In this document: in pieces, positions 35,811-47,583 of the stretch
How positions within the stretch are numbered: position 1 is the stretch's first letter
How the letters are laid out: the number at the start of each line of letters is the position of its first letter
NCBI GenBank assembly: GCA_047967505.1
Contig: CM106540.1
Direction: 5' to 3' (one strand)
Origin: Dipteris shenzhenensis
Taxonomy: Eukaryota; Polypodiophyta; Polypodiopsida; Gleicheniales
DNA length: 64,000 nucleotides
Made by a program: the position numbers and the translations under genes
Notes under the pieces: model-generated
Told to the model about the DNA's origin: nothing
The model's input: the letters and a program-made list of their open reading frames with translations, nothing else
Database searches by the model: none

Positions 35811-36370
35811 AGTGCTATAATTGCTAGATATGTTAGCATGGGAATGGTTAATTAGAAAAAGTAACATATTTCTGTGTCGTAAAATCATGTGATAGCATAA
35901 GGGCCACAGGTGATACATGACCATTTCATTGAACTAGCCATGGTGCAAGCAACTAAAGGAGAGAGTAGGCTGTCAATCGTGAATGCAAGGCTCTTATTAG
36001 GGAGTTCAAATCAAAGCGGATGCCTACTTTAGTGGATCCAATCCTCAAATTTTTCTCTTGTATCCAGGGTTTTCAGTCCCATAGACATTTTGTTTTCTTA
36101 TAGACTATAATAGACTTCTGTTCTAGTATAAGGATTGAAATCTCCTACTAGAGATACCTCATCATGGTGGGAAATTTGTACCTTAAGGGGCTTGGCAAAG
36201 GTAAGATTGCACCCTTCATTTTGGACTACTCCCACTAGGAGTGTACTTCACCATGCTGCTAGTAGGAAAACAATACTTCAAGGGAAGTGGGTAAGGTAAG
36301 ATTCGAGCCTTCATTTCAGACTTACAATGTTGCATATTCCAATGTTTTTGGTAGGAAATAGCAAGCTGTG

Positions 36371-36724
36371 CTATTCAACAAATTTGAGGGTGTCAACTAT
36401 GGGCTTAAACAATTGAACCCAGGCATTGTTATCACACTTCAACACCTTGACAATCCCCCATAGGTGAGAGCAAAAAAGAACAGCCATGCCCCCACTGCAT
36501 TTGAGAGGTCCATCAAGTTGCATCTCATTTGACAAAGGTGATTCCCGTGTGTATCCATGAAAGTACGAGAAGTCTCCTCTCAAACGTCTCTGTCTGTGTA
36601 AATCTTTATAGAAATTGTGCAAATCTAATGTGAGAGTCTCATTATAGCTCCACCCCTCTGCACTTAAATGTCCCACTTCCCTTCTCTCTGGTCTCCATTG
36701 TGCCACAAAATGATATGAACCCAA
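36371..36724 (-). other. Open frame of 117 codons, not recognised
   Basis: This minus-strand frame (starting MGSYHFVAQWRPERREVG) is unusually free of stops and richer in GC than its flanks. Its 5' end overlaps the direct repeat at 36708. Composition is protein-like (Trp, Cys, His and Tyr present), but I recognise no family. It may be a fragment of a captured gene or an element-encoded frame. Confidence 0.2.
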
Positions 36725-37450
36725 GGAAGGGCACGTTCCTTGGTCTTATAATTTTTGGAGAGGAAATGTGCCAACTCTTCCCCCACACGAATGTGTGGTT
36801 AAGTTTATTTGTTTATGTTTTGGATACAAAGTGCTATGTGCTAAATGCAAAAATACTAGTTAGTCAATGCTATGTGCTATATGCAAAAAACTATGTACAA
36901 AATACAAAATCATACATTTCTAAAAACAAAGTACCATGTGCAAAATGCAAAATGCTATGTTCTGTATCCCAAACTCAAATTGCTATATGCAAAATACTAT
37001 GTGCAAAATGCAAAATGATGTGAACCCAAGGAAGGGCACGTTCCTTGGTCTTATAATTTTTGGAGAGGAAATGTGCCGACTTCCCCCCTGCCACCAGAAA
37101 TGTGTGGTTAAGTTTATTAGTTTATGTGTTGGATACAAAGCGCTATATGCTAAATGCAAAAATTCTAGTTGCTCAATGATAAGTGTTAATTCTAAATGCA
37201 AAATGCTATGTACAAAATTCAGAGTGATATATCTTAAATTCAAATTGCTACCATATATATAAAAAGTGATAAATGAAAATGCTATATCCCAAATTCAAAT
37301 AGCTTAGACCAAAAATATGCAAAAAAAAAAAGCTAAACACAAACTCCTATGTGCAAAAAGAAAGAGCTATTTCCCATGTTCTATATTCGAAATGCTATAT
37401 GCTACATTCAAATTCCTATATGCTATATTCAAATTGATATCAAATTGGTA
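36708..37450. repeat. 175-bp direct repeat followed by degenerate 'aaatgctatatgc' array
   Basis: 'gaacccaaggaagggcacg' plus about 160 further bp occurs at 36708-36885 and again at 37013-37187. Between and after the copies, AT-rich units of 'aaatgctatgtgc' and 'caaattgctatatgc' type repeat many times to about 37450. The embedded 'aaggaa...ttcctt' forms a small inverted repeat in both copies. The array ends just upstream of the Helitron-like gene and may belong to its terminal region. Confidence 0.75.
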
Positions 37451-37592
37451 AAAAAATAAAGTATTAACAACCTTGATATTTTGTTTGCAGATTATTTGAA
37501 TTGGTGAATTTCAAGTCATTTTTAACACTCTGATCTACAATGGGAAAATAAAGTAGGTGCTTCTACTTTAACATATAATTTACTTCAAAAAT

Positions 37593-40500
37593 ATGAAAAG
37601 GTCACTTATTGAAAGGAGAGAAGGTGCTTCCTACATTAGCATAGAAAATAAGAAAAGACGATTACAACCGAGTTTCTCTTCATGGCTATTTATTGATAAA
37701 TTTCTAAAAGAATGGAACCAAATTATTTCTCAATATATTTTGAAGATGCAATATTGTGTATTCTGTGGTAGAATAGAATTTAACACAGGTTATTTTACAA
37801 AGTTAAAATAAGTAATATCACTACTAGAATTAAGTATAACACCATATGACTTATCCCCGATACGTTCATAAGTTTGCATGTAGAAAATGGCCTAGGACAT
37901 AGATAAAAAATGGCTTGTAAAGCATGCATAGATAGTCCATTCAAAAAGTTATACTCGGTTCCCTATGATCCAGACTATTTACAGAATGTATTAGGTGCGG
38001 ACATATTTCAAATGCAAATGCTTTCGATAATCGATATATCCCTAAACATTTTTAAAAATATTACATCTTTAGCAATAGGTATACTACAAAGAAGATCGAT
38101 GTTGGATAATCCACTAATATGTTGGAATCGCCAACAAAGATTTTGTAGTAACTCAACAAACTTACTATCAACAACGAAACATGTTCTAGCATTTAACTCT
38201 AGAACAAATCCCATATTTAAAAAATACTTGACAATGTATGAACGACTGCATCCAAAACTAGGAGTAAGTGTTCTTTCTTCAGAAGTTATTTATGATATTC
38301 TTGAAAGACACTCTACTAACTCATCATTCGATCCTATGAAAATTGCACATGAGGACAACTACTTGTTATTACTAGAACAAATCAACATGCTACCTCTACA
38401 ACTCATCAATTTAAAAAAAAAACATTGCATGAAGTCGGCACAATTGTACTTCGTGATTCAACAAGCATTATTGAGCATCAGCTCATAACATCTATGGAAG
38501 TTCTATCACAATGTGACGAATTAACACTTGAGTATGCATTACTCCCATTCCTCTATCCTTTTGGATATGGTGCTCATGATGGTAAGATATTCTTCAATGT
38601 ATATTTAAAAATGAGAATATCAACATTGTTCTCTGTGTTCACTCTTTACAAACCATACTTGTTATTGATGTACCAAATATGTCAATCTATTATAATAGCA
38701 AACTCTACTCAAACTATAGTATTACAAAGAGATATTGACCAACAAAGACAAGATCCAAGAATATTTGAACAAGAGATAATTAGACGTATTCTTAAGTTTC
38801 AGATACCAAGTTCTATTCATGGATCTTGTTCATGGCACCGTAGAAACTTAAAGATCTAATGGCAATGGTTGACACATGAGGCCTTCCCAATATATTCCTT
38901 ACACTTACTGCAGATGAGGTATCAACCACAAGGTGGTGTGAAATCGATCAAATAGAAACCATTGCTAAACAATTCAATAAAAACTTCAAAAGGAGAGATT
39001 GTCCAGTTGAATGCATAGTGCTCTTCCATGTTAGACTGCAACAATTCTTAGCAAGATATATTTTGTGTGATAAAGGACAACTAGTAGGTTAGAGTCAACC
39101 ATCACATCATAAGATATGAGGTACAAAATCGAGGATCTATGCATGCACACATAATGCTATGGGTAGATGAATAAGACATAGAGATCGTATCAAACCACAT
39201 AGATGCATATATCCCTTACATGAATGATTTTAATAACTGGCCAGAGAATTCAATTCGAAGAAAGCTTAACTATATGGTAAATAGAAAACAAATCCACACA
39301 TGTAGGCCAACATGCAATCTATTTGACTCAAGCACAAACCACAAATGCAAATACAGATTTCCATATCCTTTACATTTAGAAACTAAACCTACTTTAGATC
39401 CTCTCACACAAAGATGGATCTACTTCCGTCCATCCTAGAACATCGTAATGTCGTTCTATACCATGCAGGAATATTACTCTTGTGGCAAGCACATATAAAT
39501 ATTCAAAAAATAACCAACACAGGCCTATCATATTACCGTCTAAAATATGCTATGAAAATCAAACCCATGGGACACATGAACTTGAATCCTGGTGATGTGA
39601 AACTTCTAGGACTAGATAATTTAGATCCAATTTGGTTAAAAATGATATCTGCATACATTCTTTCAAAGCCAACATCTCCAACAGAGGCAGCATTGTCATG
39701 CTTACAAATATCTACCATTCAAAGAAGCGAAGCTGTGCATTTCATTGACTCCTCTCCCCCATCTATGCGCCAAAAATACCTTCGTGAACATTGTGTTTCT
39801 GTAATGCATCCTATAGATATATATTGCGGTCGTCCAAATGTCATGGAGAACTTGACCTTCTATGAATTCTGAAAACAATACAATGTCCAAAAGTCAAAGA
39901 AAAAAAAACAAAGATAACATAACTATCGTAGATTCTTTCAAAAATTATGTATATCCATTAACACGGATTGTACGTTTCACAGATTACCACCCTACTCATC
40001 ATTTTAAAGTATTTTTTACAATCTTCTACTAAAGAACATAAATTTTAGAAATGAGAATGAGCTCATTTCTGAAAACAATCATACAAAATCTTACTTCCTA
40101 GAATGCCATATTCGAGACCTCGTAAAAACAGAAGAAGACATCAAATCTCTGATCGATCAATATTGCAAAGTGCACTTGCTAATTGATCAAAATTGCCACC
40201 AACTAATAAACATGATACTCCAAAAAAGCCCATTACGTGTTATTAAAAACTCCTTCATGGCTTTAACTGACCTTCATGAAGATACCAATATATATAACAC
40301 AACACACACAAAATTACTTCAAATGATGAACGAGTTTAAGGACTTCAAAAATGCAACTCTTTCTTCTGAACAACAAGAAATTTATGAAAAGATTAATGGA
40401 TCACCCACAGGACTTCATGTCATTTATGGTACTCCTGGTTCTAGGAAGACATTTATGATGAAGTACATTACTTATAATTATGTAAAACAAGGAAAATCCA

Positions 40501-41473
40501 TTGTTCTAGTAGCAACAAAAGGAGCAGTTGCAATGAGACTAAGTTGATTAGCAAGTACTATCCATCATCAGTTTGCTCTACCAAAGAGACACGATATGTT
40601 TCGTGCCTCTTTACCAGTGTTAGACGAACGATACATAGAATTGCAAATTGTAAAAATCATAACAATTGATGAGATCTCAATGATGACATGCCAAACATTA
40701 AACACAGTAATCAGACAATTGTGCAAAACTTGCAAGCAAACAATCTTGTAGCCTTTTGAAAATAAAAAGATGCTCTTATATGGAGATATGTCCCAATTGC
40801 CTCCAGTATGTAAATGCAAGGTGTAAGAAAATGAATTTTGTAGAAAATGCTATATTGGAAACTCGGGTTTCTAGACAACTGCAACCTTTTGATTCCTTCA
40901 CACATCAATATGTCACCTAGAAGATCCAACATAAATAGAATTCTTAAACATAATCAGAATAAGACAACCAGCAGTAGAAGAGATTCAATATTACCTAGGT
41001 AATTTAATCATAAGTGATAGTGAAGCAAACAATTTCATTGACAAGGACATAACTATACTGTGCACCCATTAGAATGACACACGATACTATAATGAGCTCA
41101 TACTACATAAGAAATTCAATGAGCATAAATTAAAAGCGTCATTATGACATCCAATGCAGATCAAATCTTAGAATTAAAAGAATGGATAATGGATCCAAAT
41201 TTCCACTCCATACAACAAATAGCAATAGGAGCGAAAGTGATGATCACAAAAAAGATAGATCTCACAATCGAAGCTACAAATGGCGCTATTGCAAGTGTGA
41301 TATCACTAGAAATAGATAATAACACAAACAACATTTTAAAAATTCATGCCAAGATCTTATCAACTAATGAAAAAATCACACTAAGATGATCAAAACATAA
41401 ATGAAAGGTATTAAACTCCATATGGTATCACAAAACAACTTTTTCAATCACACTAGAATATGCAATTAGAGGA
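37593..41473 (+). pseudogene. Helitron-type Rep-helicase, part 1 (interrupted at 41474)
   Basis: Plus-strand frames in order give a rolling-circle transposase. 37593-38480 is an N-terminal region with CVFC and CKAC pairs. 38500-38700 is a Helitron-like N domain (LPFLYPFGYG, then TLYKPYLLLMYQICQ). A HUH nickase motif MHAHIMLW has its HAH at 39142-39150. A Cys cluster KQIHTCRPTC...CKYRFPYP lies at 39280-39370. The paired-tyrosine motif YYRLKYAMK lies at 39531-39557. A PIF1-like helicase follows: Walker A GTPGSRKT (40428-40451, one Gly replaced by Arg), Walker B IDEISMM (about 40664-40684), a GDMSQLPPV block (about 40783-40810) and IGAKVMIT (about 41230). Stops and frameshifts interrupt it (for example after 38860, 40545 and 40740). 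The reading frame runs into the copia insertion. Confidence 0.85.
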
Positions 41474-41478
41474 CACAA
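41474..41478. repeat. Target-site duplication CACAA, left copy
   Basis: CACAA directly precedes the 5' LTR. The same five bases directly follow the 3' LTR at 47283-47287, so this is a clean 5-bp duplication of the copia insertion. Confidence 0.93.
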
Positions 41479-41673
41479 TGTTGGGGTGTAAAGGCCCTAT
41501 GTAATATTTATAGTTTGTATACAATGTGAAATCGGTTCGTTGAACCGGTTCCACCCTAACCCTAACACATGAATAAAACTCATGGGTTGTGGTGTGCCCA
41601 TTATCCATTCTTCACACCCACACATTGTTGACTCTCGTCTCCTACTCTCTCTCACTCTCCACTCACTCCATCA
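41479..41673 (+). repeat. Copia-1 5' LTR
   Basis: 195 bp, TGTTGGGGTG...CTCCATCA. It contains a hairpin at 41531-41549 and a telomere-like CCCTAACCCTAAC at 41554-41566. No definite TATA box was assigned. Confidence 0.95.
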
Positions 41674-41675
41674 AC

Positions 41676-41688
41676 TGGTATTAGAGCC
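41676..41688 (+). promoter_or_regulatory. Copia-1 primer-binding site
   Basis: TGGTATTAGAGCC begins two bases after the LTR. It matches the usual initiator tRNA-Met site TGGTATCAGAGCC except for one C-to-T change. Confidence 0.85.
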
Positions 41689-41689
41689 T

Positions 41690-42860
41690 GGGAGCTCACA
41701 CCCCCCACACCCCCTGCACACTTGGCGACAACCCATGAATACCTGACGATAACCACATGCAAAGCAACTCCAATCGAACGCTGAGAAGACGCAGAAGCAT
41801 GACGAGCAGGATGGTGGAGCACTGCATAGAGCATGGAGCGAAAGAATGCGCAGAGCATCTTGAACGTAGGTGCATAGAGCAGCCTGAACGCAGCAAGACC
41901 AAGAGCAAGACACTGTAGATCTGGGGAAACAACGTCTAGAATTGCCATTTTGGGGATGTTGGAAGAGGTGAAAAGTGTGTTTGTGTAGCGGTGGCACACC
42001 CTTGTGAGCATCCAATGGTGATTTTGTGACACTTCGAAAACTCTTGACTCTTAGGGTACTTACTCTCTAGACCCTCCTTGTGAATATAGTCCACTTGGGG
42101 AGTCGTGGTTCGCAGGTACCTATCACATTGGGCACTTTGGTAGTGATATTGCGTGACATTCATCACATAACACTGTGATTGCACCAGTGGGTATGCTATT
42201 GATGCATTGAGAGCACTTTTGATGCCGATTGTGCTTGGATAGCACTTGCCGTTCAAAGGGCTTTTGTGGTTTGGATGCATATGCATTTAGGAGAAAGCTA
42301 TTGGATGCTGTACATACCTCACATGTTCAGAAATTGAGCTCTACTCAAAGGGCTTTTGAACACAGAGGTGTTATTGTGCATTGGACAAACTGCAGTAGAA
42401 GTACATGCCATAAATCCTCGTCAAAAGTGTTCAAATCAAGGGACTTTTGCCTATTTGCAGTTCTGAATTGTTTGCCACAGTTTGGGGGACTGTTACATGC
42501 CTTTTGGTCACTAATTGAGCACTTTAAGTTGGGGAAATTGTGCCATTTTCTGAGTATAACAATAATTCACTATTTCGGGACAGTTTCGAGACTGTTTGAG
42601 TCTCGTTTCATCCTCGAACACTCGTTTTTTGGTGTTGTACTATCATTTACTATTTTTGGACAGTTTTGGTGGAGCTATCTTGCTACTATATCGCATTTTT
42701 GAGTGCTATAATTGTCATTAAACCTTGCTGTACCATTTCTGTAGCAAGTGGGAGGTGTTATTTATCTGGGAGTGTTTCCGCGCTTTGGAGATACTTTGCT
42801 GAGCACTTCTAAGTGCTTGCAGGGAGTCACACACTTTATTTCTTGGTTCTATTTGCTGAT
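41690..42860 (+). other. Copia-1 untranslated leader
   Basis: About 1.2 kb between primer site and gag without a convincing frame; the 157-codon frame at 42229-42702 has no recognised motif. The phrase 'aagggcttttg' recurs (42257, 42349, and 'agggacttttg' near 42438), hinting at small internal repeats. Confidence 0.55.
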
Positions 42861-45800
42861 ATGGCTTCATCAGGAGAGAGCTCATCTTTGCTCCACATCC
42901 GGAAGCTTGACGGTGCTAAGAACTATGACATCTGGAGGACCCAGGTGTACAATGTTTTGTTGTAGAAGAGTCAGCATCTCCCTATAAGGGAAAAGGGTGT
43001 CAAGCCCTCTGCCATTAGTGATGAGCAGTGGCTCAACATAGATGAGCTTACACATTCCACACTCATGCTATCAGTTGTGGATTCTCTTCTTCCTAGGATA
43101 CGGGATATGCCCAATGCATGGGCAATGTGGTAGCGGTTAGAGAACACTTACTCTCAAAAGAGTGCCACAGGCAAGGTTTATTGGCTCAAGAAGCTTACAA
43201 GTCTCGAGATGAAAGAGGGAACATCAATCAGTGCACACATAAATGAGTTTAAAAGCATATTCATCCAAGTGCTTGCACAAGGGCTGAAACTAGATGAGGA
43301 GGTACAGGCTGTAATTCTCGTAGGTTCATTGCCGGAAACTTGGGACACTTTTAAGACAGCCACAAGCAACTCCAATCCTCTCTTAAATGTGGCAGATGTG
43401 GAGGGTGCCATCTTGCAGGAAGATATGAATCGAAAGAACAACTCAAGTGGGAAAGGGAATGCATTGCAAGCACGTGGCCGAACCAAGAATAGAGGCAAGA
43501 CTCAAGACAAAAATGGTAGGAGCAAGTCCCGCTCCAAAAAGGAAGTTGAATGCGATCATTGTGGCAAAAAGGGACATCTTAAAAGGCAATGTTGGAAGTT
43601 GAAAGTAGAAAAGAAAGAGGGCAAGCAAAAGGCAGATGCAAGTGGAGTGCAAGTGATGATTCGAAGGACATTGTGCTTCATTCTAAGAAGTCTTCTGTCA
43701 AGATAGAGGAGCTAAATTATGTGTCTGATGGCAGCCATTTCTCTTCAGATCTTCTTTTTACCTCTGCTATCAGTGCACACTCTCTACATGCGGGGTGTCT
43801 CTTAGATCTTAACACATGGCTGATTGATTCAGGGGCTTCTTTCCATGTTACTCCTTTCAAGAACAGCTTCAGGAAGTACAGTGTTTGGAAGCCTCAATAT
43901 GTGTATTTGGGAGATAATCATGCATGCCTCATAGAGGGAATGGGTGATGTGAAATTGCAGCTCTATGATGGTTCAGCTTTCATGCTTCATGATGTATGCT
44001 ACGTCCCTGAACTTATGAAGAATCTCATTAGTATGGGACAGCTTGATGGTATGGGATATCACACCACTTTTGGTGCTCAAAAGTGGAAGATAGTAAAGGG
44101 CTCCATGGTTGTTGCTAGGGGTCCTAAGATGGACACTCTCTATCCATTAGTTGCTGAAAAAATTGTTGTATCTGGTGATGCTTCTGTTGCCGAGCTACCA
44201 AAGGTTTCATTGTGGCATAGCTGGCTTGGACACATGAGTGTCAGAGGAATGGAAGAGTTGTCTCATCTTCGTTATATCCCGTCTCTTAAATTTTTAGAAT
44301 TGAAAAATTGTGAGCATTGCATTTATGGTAAACAGATTATGTGTCCTCATAAGAGGGGTTTGGGTAAGAAAAGCTCACAGTTAGAGCTTGTGCATATAGA
44401 CACATGTGAAATGCCAAATCTATCACTCGGGGGGGCAAAGTATTTTGTTATATTCATTGATGATGCCACACGTAAAGTGTGGGCCAGTCCTCTTCGTTCG
44501 AAGAGTGATACCTTCACGAAATTTAAGAAGTGGCTTGCCTTGTTGAGAACCAAACGGGTAAGACACTCAAGTGCTTGTGCTCTGACAATGGAGGGGAGTA
44601 TGTGTCGAAGGAGTTTGATGCATTTTGTGACTCCAAGGGTATTAAAAGAGAGATCAATGCTCCTTATAATCCACCTCAAAATGGAACTGTAGAGTCTATG
44701 AATCAAACCATTCAAGTGAAGGTTCGGTCAATGTTGTCACATGCTGCACTATCCCATGGATTTTGGGCAGAGGCCATGCAAACGGCCATTCACCTCATCA
44801 ATAGATCGCCTAATAAGAGGCTGGATAATATGGTGCCAGAAGAGATATGGAGTGGAAAGCCTCCTTTTTATAAGCATCTGCGAGTCTTTGGTTGCATAGC
44901 GTACATACATATCCGCAAGGATTTGCGCAACAAACTCGAGCCTAAGTCTCATAAGTGTGTATTCCTAGGATATGGTGATGATGGGGAGATGGGATATAGA
45001 CTTTGGGATCCCGCACAAAGGAAAGTCATACGCAGCAATGATGTGATCTTTGATGAAAATAGCACGCACAAACAACCCATGAATGCTCTAGAAGGTAGAA
45101 GCATTGTATATGATGAAGATGCACATCCTGGACAGCAAAACGAGAGGGCTGTACCGCAGCAAGAACAGTCCCAAAATCAGCCCAATCATGCTACAAATGA
45201 TGGTCTTGATGACCAACAGGAAGAGGGAAACGATTTCTCAAATGTTATGCAACCGCTTGAGGAGCTTCCTGACATTATCTTACAACTGTACCTTGAAGGA
45301 CACATGCCAAGTGATGATGATATGCAGGCTGAACAGCCAGCAGAAGGTCAAGAACATTGGTTTCAGAGGTCCACTAGGATCACAAGACCACCTAATAGGT
45401 TTGTCCTAGGGGTTGATTATGTCATGCTTACAGATAGTGGTGAACCCTCATGCTTCAAGGAAGCAATGCAGAGGGATGATAAGCTCAAGTGGGAGCTTGC
45501 CATGAAGTCAGAGATGGATTCTCTAAAGAAAAATGAAACTTGGGATTTGGTGCCATTGCCTAATGGTAAAAAAGTATTGCCATGCAAATGGGTTTACAGG
45601 CTAAAAGAGATACCAAATGCTAGGCCGAGGTATAAAGCCAGACTGGTTACCAAAGGCTTTAAGCAAGAATATGGTGTTGACTTTGATGAGATCTTTTCTC
45701 CTGTGGTTAAGATGAGAACCTTAAGGACTGTGTTAGCCTTGGTTGCACATGAAAACATGGCATTGGTTCAGATGGACGTGAAGACTGCTTTTCTTCACGG

Positions 45801-46990
45801 TGATCTCCATGAGGAGATATACATGCAGTAGCCTGAGGGTTTTGCAGTAAAGGAGAAAGAGGATCTTGTGTGTAAGCACAAGAAGAGCCTTTATGGTTTG
45901 AAATAGGCACCAAGGGAATGGTATCATAAATTTGATGCTTTCATGAAATCCCAAGGCTTCAAGCGAAGTGACACAGATCACTGCTTGTACACCAAGAGGG
46001 TATCAGATGGTAGTTTGCTAATTCTCATTTTATATGTGGATGATATGCTTATTACCGATAAATCTCTCAAGGAGATGGATGTCTTGAAAAAGGGCTTGCA
46101 TCAGACCTTCGACATGAAGGATTTGGGACATGCCAGCCACATTTTAGGTATGCGTATCACTCAAGACAGAAATCAGCATTTGCTTTTTTTGTCTCAAGAG
46201 GAATACATTGGCAAGGTCTTGCATAAGTTTCATATGGAAGGGGGAAAACTATTTCTACTCCGTTGCCTCCACATTTGAAACTCAGTGCTAAGGACAGCCC
46301 ACAGAGTGATTCTGAGAGGGCAAAGATGGCCAAGATACCTTATGCTTCAGCTTGTGGTAGTCTCATGTATGCCATGGTTGCTACACGGCCCGACATTGCC
46401 TTTGTAGTGGGAGTCATTAGCAGATATATGGCAAACCCTAGGAAGAAACATTGGGATGTAGTGAAAGGTGTCATGAGATACTTGAAGGGTACGAAGGAGA
46501 TGTGCATTTGCTTTGGTAAGCATGATGCCATTGTTCATGGGTACACAGACTCAAACTATGCAGGTCATCTAGATAACCAAAAGTCTATACCGATTATGTT
46601 TTCACTTTTACAGGTGGTGTAATTTCATGGATATCTCGTGTACAGGGATGCATTGCCTTGCCTACTATTGAGGCAGAGTATGTTGCAACTGCTAAGGCTT
46701 GCAAGGAGGCCTTATGGCTTGCTCGGCTTGTGGCAGATTTGGGATTCCCTGGTGATGTTCCGTTCTTATATTGTGACAGTCAGAGTGCCATCCAGTTGGC
46801 ACAAAATCCTGTTTTCCATGCAAAGACGAAGCATATTGATGTGAAGTACCACTTTATCCATGAGGTGATTGATGGCAAGTTGCTTCAGCTTGTCAAGATT
46901 CACACGGATGATAATCTTGTAGATCTTTTGATAAAGAGTTTACATGCCGAGTGGTTTGCACATTGCAGATCACTCATGGGTGTTGGATGA
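42861..46990 (+). pseudogene. Copia-1 gag-pol polyprotein, broken
   Basis: The gag ATG is 42861. Gag contains the zinc knuckle CDHCGKKGHLKRQC (43551-43592). Protease has DSGAS at 43826-43840. The pre-integrase block (LWHSWLGH) lies near 44211. Integrase follows, with its Asp/Asp/Glu landmarks in HIDTCE, SDNGGEY and GTVES. Reverse transcriptase has FLHGD near 45790 and the catalytic YVDD at about 46033-46044. RNase H has AEYVA and CDSQSA, ending at 46990. Breaks are in-frame TAG at 42963, 43131, 45829 and 45904. Frame changes lie near 43640 (an 11-bp repeat of gcaagtggagt type), near 44542 (one base), near 46245 and near 46587. The catalytic landmarks seen are otherwise kept, so decay followed insertion rather than preceding it. 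It cannot move without help in trans. Confidence 0.93.
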
Positions 46991-47073
46991 GGCCATTTTC
47001 AGATTTGTGTTGGTCTTGTATATCATTGTATACTTGCTGTTTTTTTTCTCTCTCCTACAGGCATATTGCCTTT

Positions 47074-47084
47074 AAGTGGGAGGT
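47074..47084 (+). promoter_or_regulatory. Copia-1 polypurine tract
   Basis: AAGTGGGAGGT directly precedes the 3' LTR. It is identical to the tract of the minus-strand remnant at 8190-8200. Confidence 0.85.
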
Positions 47085-47282
47085 TGTTGGGGTGTAAAGG
47101 CCCTATCTAACATTTATAGTAACTTGTATACAATGTGAAACCAGTTCGTTGAACTGGTTCCACCCTAACCCTAACACATGAATAAAACTCATGGGTTGTG
47201 GTGTGCCCATTATCCATTCTTCACACCCACACATTGTTGACTCTCGTCTCCTACTCTCTCTCACTCTCCACTCACTCCATCA
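47085..47282 (+). repeat. Copia-1 3' LTR
   Basis: 198 bp. Compared with the 5' LTR, differences cluster in the first 75 bp: ctatgtaatatt versus ctatctaacatt, a 3-bp indel region, and three changes in the hairpin arms (47140-47158). The last 120 bp are identical by eye. Confidence 0.95.
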
Positions 47283-47447
47283 CACAAGTCACAAGGATGC
47301 ACACTCAAAGGAAAGTCTCTCATAGTAATGCAAAAATCATTTGCACCAAGCCTAACATATGTCATGCTTTCACGAGTCACCACTAGAAACAACTTAAGAA
47401 TCTTAAATAAAATCATTCCATTTGACTTCATTCCAATGCTTACATGA
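47283..47447 (+). pseudogene. Helitron-type helicase, part 2 (C-terminus)
   Basis: Immediately after the retrotransposon the helicase continues in frame: HKSQGCTLKGKSL, FAPSLTYVMLSRV, then RNNLRILNKI and a TGA at 47445. These are the last conserved helicase blocks of PIF1-type proteins. One copy of CACAA completes the Gly-His-Lys codons, showing the insertion split a previously continuous gene at this point. The first five bases are also the right target-site duplication. Confidence 0.9.
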
Positions 47448-47583
47448 ACTTAGAAAAATAAGTAATCAATAGAAAATCCCTTTATTAAATTTTCATCAAT
47501 ATAAGACAAAAGAAACTTTTGATATACAAACTAATATGCAGGATCTATCAAAAGCTTATTTGAAGAACAGCCAACAATAAAAT

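Larger units (their letters stand above)
41479..47282 (+). mobile_element. Ty1/copia LTR retrotransposon (copia-1), complete but disabled
   Basis: A 5.8-kb element with LTRs of 195 and 198 bp starting TG and ending CA, flanked by CACAA duplications. Internal features in order are a tRNA-Met-type primer site, a 1.2-kb leader, gag, protease, integrase, reverse transcriptase, RNase H and a polypurine tract. The domain order integrase before reverse transcriptase is diagnostic of copia. It sits inside the helicase gene of the Helitron-like element in the same orientation. LTRs differ by about five substitutions and a small indel region. The remnant at 8150-8606 is a relative. Confidence 0.95.

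Noticed and set aside
43630-43660. Programmed gag-pol frameshift in copia-1
   Set aside because: No slippery heptamer was seen, a short duplication explains it, and several other frameshifts exist in the same element.
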